Assembly: GCA_023412515.1 (NCBI GenBank)
Contig: JAEYNO010000310.1
Location: 1-23,607, forward strand
Reading direction: 5' to 3'
Length of the DNA: 23,607 bases
Origin: Actinomycetes bacterium
Lineage (GTDB): Bacteria > Actinomycetota > Actinomycetes > Actinomycetales > Cellulomonadaceae
Positions 21,087-23,607 of this stretch are shown here, piece after piece. Numbering within the stretch: the first letter of the stretch is position 1; each line of letters begins with the position of its first letter. The translations under genes were made by a program, and so were the position numbers. A model generated the notes under the pieces. It saw only the letters and a program-made list of their open reading frames with translations, did not search any database and was not told the origin of the DNA.

Positions 21087-21831
21087 GTCGCTCGCCGTCG
21101 CGCACGTCGTCGAGGCGGTAGCGCGTGTCCCGTCCGGTGCCGGTCCGCCGCCACCCCCGCCGCGCCGCGCGCATCTTGACCGCGGCGACCGTGGTGCCGG
21201 TGATCCGTGCGGCGTGCTCGACGGTCACGTACTCGACGTGCGCGCGCGGCCAGGACGACCAGACGGAGTAGGGCACGCGGTCGCGGCAGCGGTCGCACTC
21301 CAGGGCGTCGTCGTGGCGGTCGGCGGCCGGCCCGCCCAGCGGGGCGACGTACTGCCCGGTGCAGGTGGGGTCCTGGCAGGCGGCGCCGGTGCGCACCGCG
21401 CGGGTGCGCCGCCGCGCGAGGCGGCGCAGCGCCCGCAGGTGGTCGTCGAGCTCGCCGCACGGGCCGAAGGGGGCGGCGAGGAGCACGTCGGGGTGGTCGA
21501 GGAAGTGTCCGACGTGCGCGGCGAGCACCCGCAGCCGCGACGGCAGCCCGTCGGGGACGGTGCTCACCTCGTCGTCCTCGTCGAGCAGGACGTGCACGTG
21601 GAACTCCGTCCACCCGTCGACCGCGGCCAGCGCGCGGTCGGTCTCGTCCGCGTCGAGCGCGGCCTGGGCCCCCGGCGGGACGCGCGAGCCCGGCACGGTC
21701 CTGACGCGGGGTCCGGGCGCGCTCGTCCCGGCGGCGGTGGCCACGGCCTCGACGAGGTCGGCGAGCTCGAGCACGGTGTCGCGCACGTCGAGCGGGGCGG
21801 GTAGGTCGGGCCTGTCGGCGCGGGTCGTCAC
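21061..21831 (-). CDS. Zinc-ribbon and helix-turn-helix protein of the element
   Basis: A 256-aa protein starting at GTG 21831 behind GGAGGA. The N-terminal 140 residues are helical and acidic (VRDTVLELADLVEAVATAAG; DGLPSRLRVLAAHVGHFLDH). Residues about 152-185 contain four cysteines, ACQDPTCTG and LECDRCRDRV, a likely zinc ribbon. The C-terminus is a helix-turn-helix (VTVEHAARITGTTVAAVKMR, then AARRGWRRTGTGRDTRYRLD). Probably binds DNA, perhaps as the regulator that recognises the twin operators or CGTCAY repeats just upstream, or as the activator of the tail promoter embedded in its own 3' end. Specific family not recognised. Confidence 0.8.
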   Translation of the reverse strand: MTTRADRPDLPAPLDVRDTVLELADLVEAVATAAGTSAPGPRVRTVPGSRVPPGAQAALDADETDRALAAVDGWTEFHVHVLLDEDDEVSTVPDGLPSRLRVLAAHVGHFLDHPDVLLAAPFGPCGELDDHLRALRRLARRRTRAVRTGAACQDPTCTGQYVAPLGGPAADRHDDALECDRCRDRVPYSVWSSWPRAHVEYVTVEHAARITGTTVAAVKMRAARRGWRRTGTGRDTRYRLDDVRDGERRDTRPGTR

Positions 21832-21880
21832 GTCGTCCTCCGGGGGTGTGCAGGATGTGCGGTGGTGCGGCTGTGCGGAG

Positions 21881-21926
21881 ACAACCGCAGAGGGTTGTCC
21901 GGGACCTCACAACCATCAGAAGTTGT
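21881..21926. promoter_or_regulatory. Twin 18-bp operators
   Basis: ACAACC-N6-GGTTGT (21881-21898) and ACAACC-N6-AGTTGT (21909-21926), 28 bp apart start to start. The second is extended to an 8-bp stem CTCACAAC / GTTGTGAG (21906-21929). They lie 50-95 bp upstream of the zinc-ribbon/HTH gene. Two equal dyads in tandem suggest cooperative binding of a dimeric repressor or activator. Confidence 0.65.
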
Positions 21927-21952
21927 GAGCTGGTGGAGCTGCTGTCGTCGTG

Positions 21953-22113
21953 GTGACGGGACGTGACGGGTGCCGTCGCCCCGTGCCGCGTACGCGGTGG
22001 GCGGACGACCCCGGAGCGCGCGCGGACGCGTCGCACGCGTCATGGCCTGCGGTGGGACCCGCCGTCGACCCGTCACCCACGCGTCATCCGGGTGTCGTTC
22101 GGCGTCACCCACG
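21953..22113. repeat. CGTCAY / GTGACGGG repeats in the regulatory region
   Basis: GTGACGGG is repeated at 21953-21960 and 21963-21970, ten bases apart, and inverted at 22069-22076. CACGCGTCAT is at 22034-22043 and 22078-22087. CGTCACCCACG is at 22071-22081 and 22103-22113. The 20-mer at 22068-22087 matches 8278-8296 near the left junction except for one extra C. The region lies between the primase and the HTH gene and may be an origin, a regulatory iteron array or integrase-related sites. Confidence 0.6.
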
Positions 22114-23607
22114 GGCCAGGTCCACGTCCGGACGCCAGCCTTCGGGGCGGGTCGATGACGGGTCGCTGTCGCGCGACGGCACGCCGGCCTCGTCGTCGAC
22201 GAGCCGGATCCCGGCGAGGAACCGCGTCGACGACGAGCGCTCGGGGACGACCCCGTGGCGGATGCGCAGAGCCGTCGTCATCGCCTTCACGGAGACCGGC
22301 TCCTCGCCCTCGACGAGGCACCACCGCTCGTACGCCCGCCGCAGCACGCCGGAGCGGACCCGGAGGTGCTGCGCTCCGGGCGAGCCGGTCCGGCAGCACT
22401 CCTCGACGAACCGCGCGAGGGAGTCCTGGTCGCGCTCGTACGCCCGGGTCGCGTCGACGACGCGCGCCGGCTCACGCATCCCGCCGGTGAAGTAGTCCAC
22501 GGCCCCGCGGACCGCCCACGAGAGGATCGCGGGCCCCTCCTCCTCGACGAGCCGGTCCTCCAGGTCGGGCACGCGCAGCTCCGGCGGGACCGTGTGCTCG
22601 AACGGCACGAGGCGCAGCCGACGCCAGAACGCGACGCCGCCCGCCCGGACGTCGGGGCGGTGGTTCGCGAGCAGCCACAGCGTGTGCGTCGGCGTGAAGT
22701 CGAACCAGTCCTGGCGCATGAAGCGGCCGGTGATCGTGTCCTTGCCGGTGAGCAGCTTGATCTTCGCCTCGGCGAACCGCTGCCCGTCCTCGAGCTCGGA
22801 CGTCACGACCAGGCGTGCCCCCGACAGTCGCGCGAGCTCCGTGGGGTGCCCCTCGCTCCGCGTCGCCACGAGCATCGAGGCCGGCGCCGACATCGCGTAG
22901 CCGGTCTCGCCCATGCCGACGACCCGCTGCACCACCGACATGAGCGTCGTCTTGCCGTTGGCGCCCGCGCCGTGCGCGAACGGCAGCACCTGCTCGAGCA
23001 CGACGCCCACGAGCGAGAGCCCGACGAGCCGCTGCACGAACCGGGCGAGGTCCTCGTCGCCACCGAAGGTGTCCGCGAGGAACTGCGACCACGCCGGGTG
23101 GTGCGCGCCGGGGTCGGGCGCGACGGCCGTCGAGCGCGTGTGCAGCGCCTCGGGGTCGGGCGCGGTGATCCGGCCGCTGCGCAGGTCGACGACCCCGGCC
23201 GGCGTGTTCAGCTCGTACGGGCGCGCGTCGAGCCGCTCCACGGGGGCGACGACGCGCGCGTCCGACCGGGCGAGCCGCACGACGCCGGACACTCCGGCGC
23301 TCGACCGGGCACGCCTGCCGTACGCGCGCCACTCCTCGCCGTCCGGCAGCCGCCGGGCCACGCCCCGCGCGAGCTCGCGCACGTGCTCCTGGTCGTCGTC
23401 GGCCCACCGGTGGCCCGTCCACACGAGCCAACGCCCGCGCCCGGGGCAGTACCGGATCGTGTCGCGGTGGGCGTCGACGAGCAGCAGCGCGGTGCTGTCC
23501 TCGTTCGGCTCCGGACGGCGTGCGTGCTCGTGCACCAGGACGCGGCCCGTCGAGGGGTCGGGTGCGCCCGGTGCAGCGACGTCGACGCGGGCGCGACCTG
23601 CCCGCGC
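22105..23607 (-). CDS. P4/D5-family primase-helicase, 5' end outside the window
   Basis: A DNA-replication protein of the phage/plasmid primase P4 family (TIGR01613-like) with D5_N and superfamily 3 helicase domains. Seen in order: the D5_N opening DTIRYCPGRGRWLVWTGHRW; Walker A GAGANGKTTLM; the block LVVTSELEDGQRFAEAKIKL with LTGKDTITGRFMRQDWF (Walker B and motif B region); sensor 1 LWLLANHRPD; FWRRLRLVPF arginine motif; and a C-terminal winged-helix part (LRRAYERWCLVEGEEPVSVK). The frame is open to the window edge. GTG 23535 could be the start (476 aa) but has no Shine-Dalgarno, so the gene may extend further and include a primase-polymerase domain. It unwinds and primes the element's DNA, and is common on satellites, islands and phages. 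Confidence 0.92.
   Translation of the reverse strand, partial: ARAGRARVDVAAPGAPDPSTGRVLVHEHARRPEPNEDSTALLLVDAHRDTIRYCPGRGRWLVWTGHRWADDDQEHVRELARGVARRLPDGEEWRAYGRRARSSAGVSGVVRLARSDARVVAPVERLDARPYELNTPAGVVDLRSGRITAPDPEALHTRSTAVAPDPGAHHPAWSQFLADTFGGDEDLARFVQRLVGLSLVGVVLEQVLPFAHGAGANGKTTLMSVVQRVVGMGETGYAMSAPASMLVATRSEGHPTELARLSGARLVVTSELEDGQRFAEAKIKLLTGKDTITGRFMRQDWFDFTPTHTLWLLANHRPDVRAGGVAFWRRLRLVPFEHTVPPELRVPDLEDRLVEEEGPAILSWAVRGAVDYFTGGMREPARVVDATRAYERDQDSLARFVEECCRTGSPGAQHLRVRSGVLRRAYERWCLVEGEEPVSVKAMTTALRIRHGVVPERSSSTRFLAGIRLVDDEAGVPSRDSDPSSTRPEGWRPDVDLARG

Noticed and set aside
20968..21804. 278-codon plus-strand frame opposite the zinc-ribbon/HTH gene
   Set aside because: Gly/Arg/Val-rich mirror of the real minus-strand gene, without any recognisable domain.

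Overview
The window is about 73% GC, with strong G/C preference at third codon positions, many GTG starts and several genes that appear to be read from leaderless transcripts. Together with the gene content (a purU / glyA-folD neighbourhood and an ECF sigma factor with a one-base-overlapping membrane partner) this points to an actinobacterium of the Micrococcales, probably Cellulomonas or a close relative. The genus is an inference from style and synteny, not from a marker gene.

Region 1 (1-8151) is ordinary chromosome. It holds purU, a GNAT acetyltransferase, an ECF sigma factor with a membrane-anchored partner, a DMT/EamA exporter divergent from a MarR regulator with a shared operator, then glyA-folD under a clear ZTP (pfl) riboswitch, and a VOC/PhnB-like protein. 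PurU, GlyA and FolD all handle one-carbon units on tetrahydrofolate, and the riboswitch senses ZTP, the signal of 10-formyl-THF shortage.

Region 2 (8152-23607) is an integrated phage-type element. Its left junction appears to lie in the first codons of xth (exodeoxyribonuclease III): a leaderless promoter and the codons for MLTVAT survive, then the sequence diverges. Going inwards there is a cluster of CGTCAY sites, then a minus-strand lysis and tail block. The lysis part has an M23 endopeptidase behind a perfect LexA/SOS box, four small membrane proteins and a zinc amidase with two peptidoglycan-binding domains. The tail part has minor tail proteins, a receptor-binding candidate, a distal tail protein, a 677-aa tape measure with 11-residue repeats, tail assembly chaperones joined by a -1 frameshift, and the major tail protein. 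Two small plus-strand cassettes with their own terminators (HGT/CRC zinc motif plus HTH protein; 68-aa protein plus DUF2335 membrane protein) sit inside the lysis region like morons.

Upstream of the major tail protein gene there is a good promoter and a roughly 300-nt structured leader. Beyond it come a zinc-ribbon/HTH protein, a regulatory region with twin 18-bp operators and further CGTCAY repeats, and a P4/D5-type primase-helicase that runs off the window. No terminase, portal, protease or capsid gene lies between replication and tail functions. The most interesting reading is a tail-only element: an F-type tailocin or a tail-encoding satellite with SOS-linked lysis. A prophage with displaced head genes outside the window remains the main alternative.
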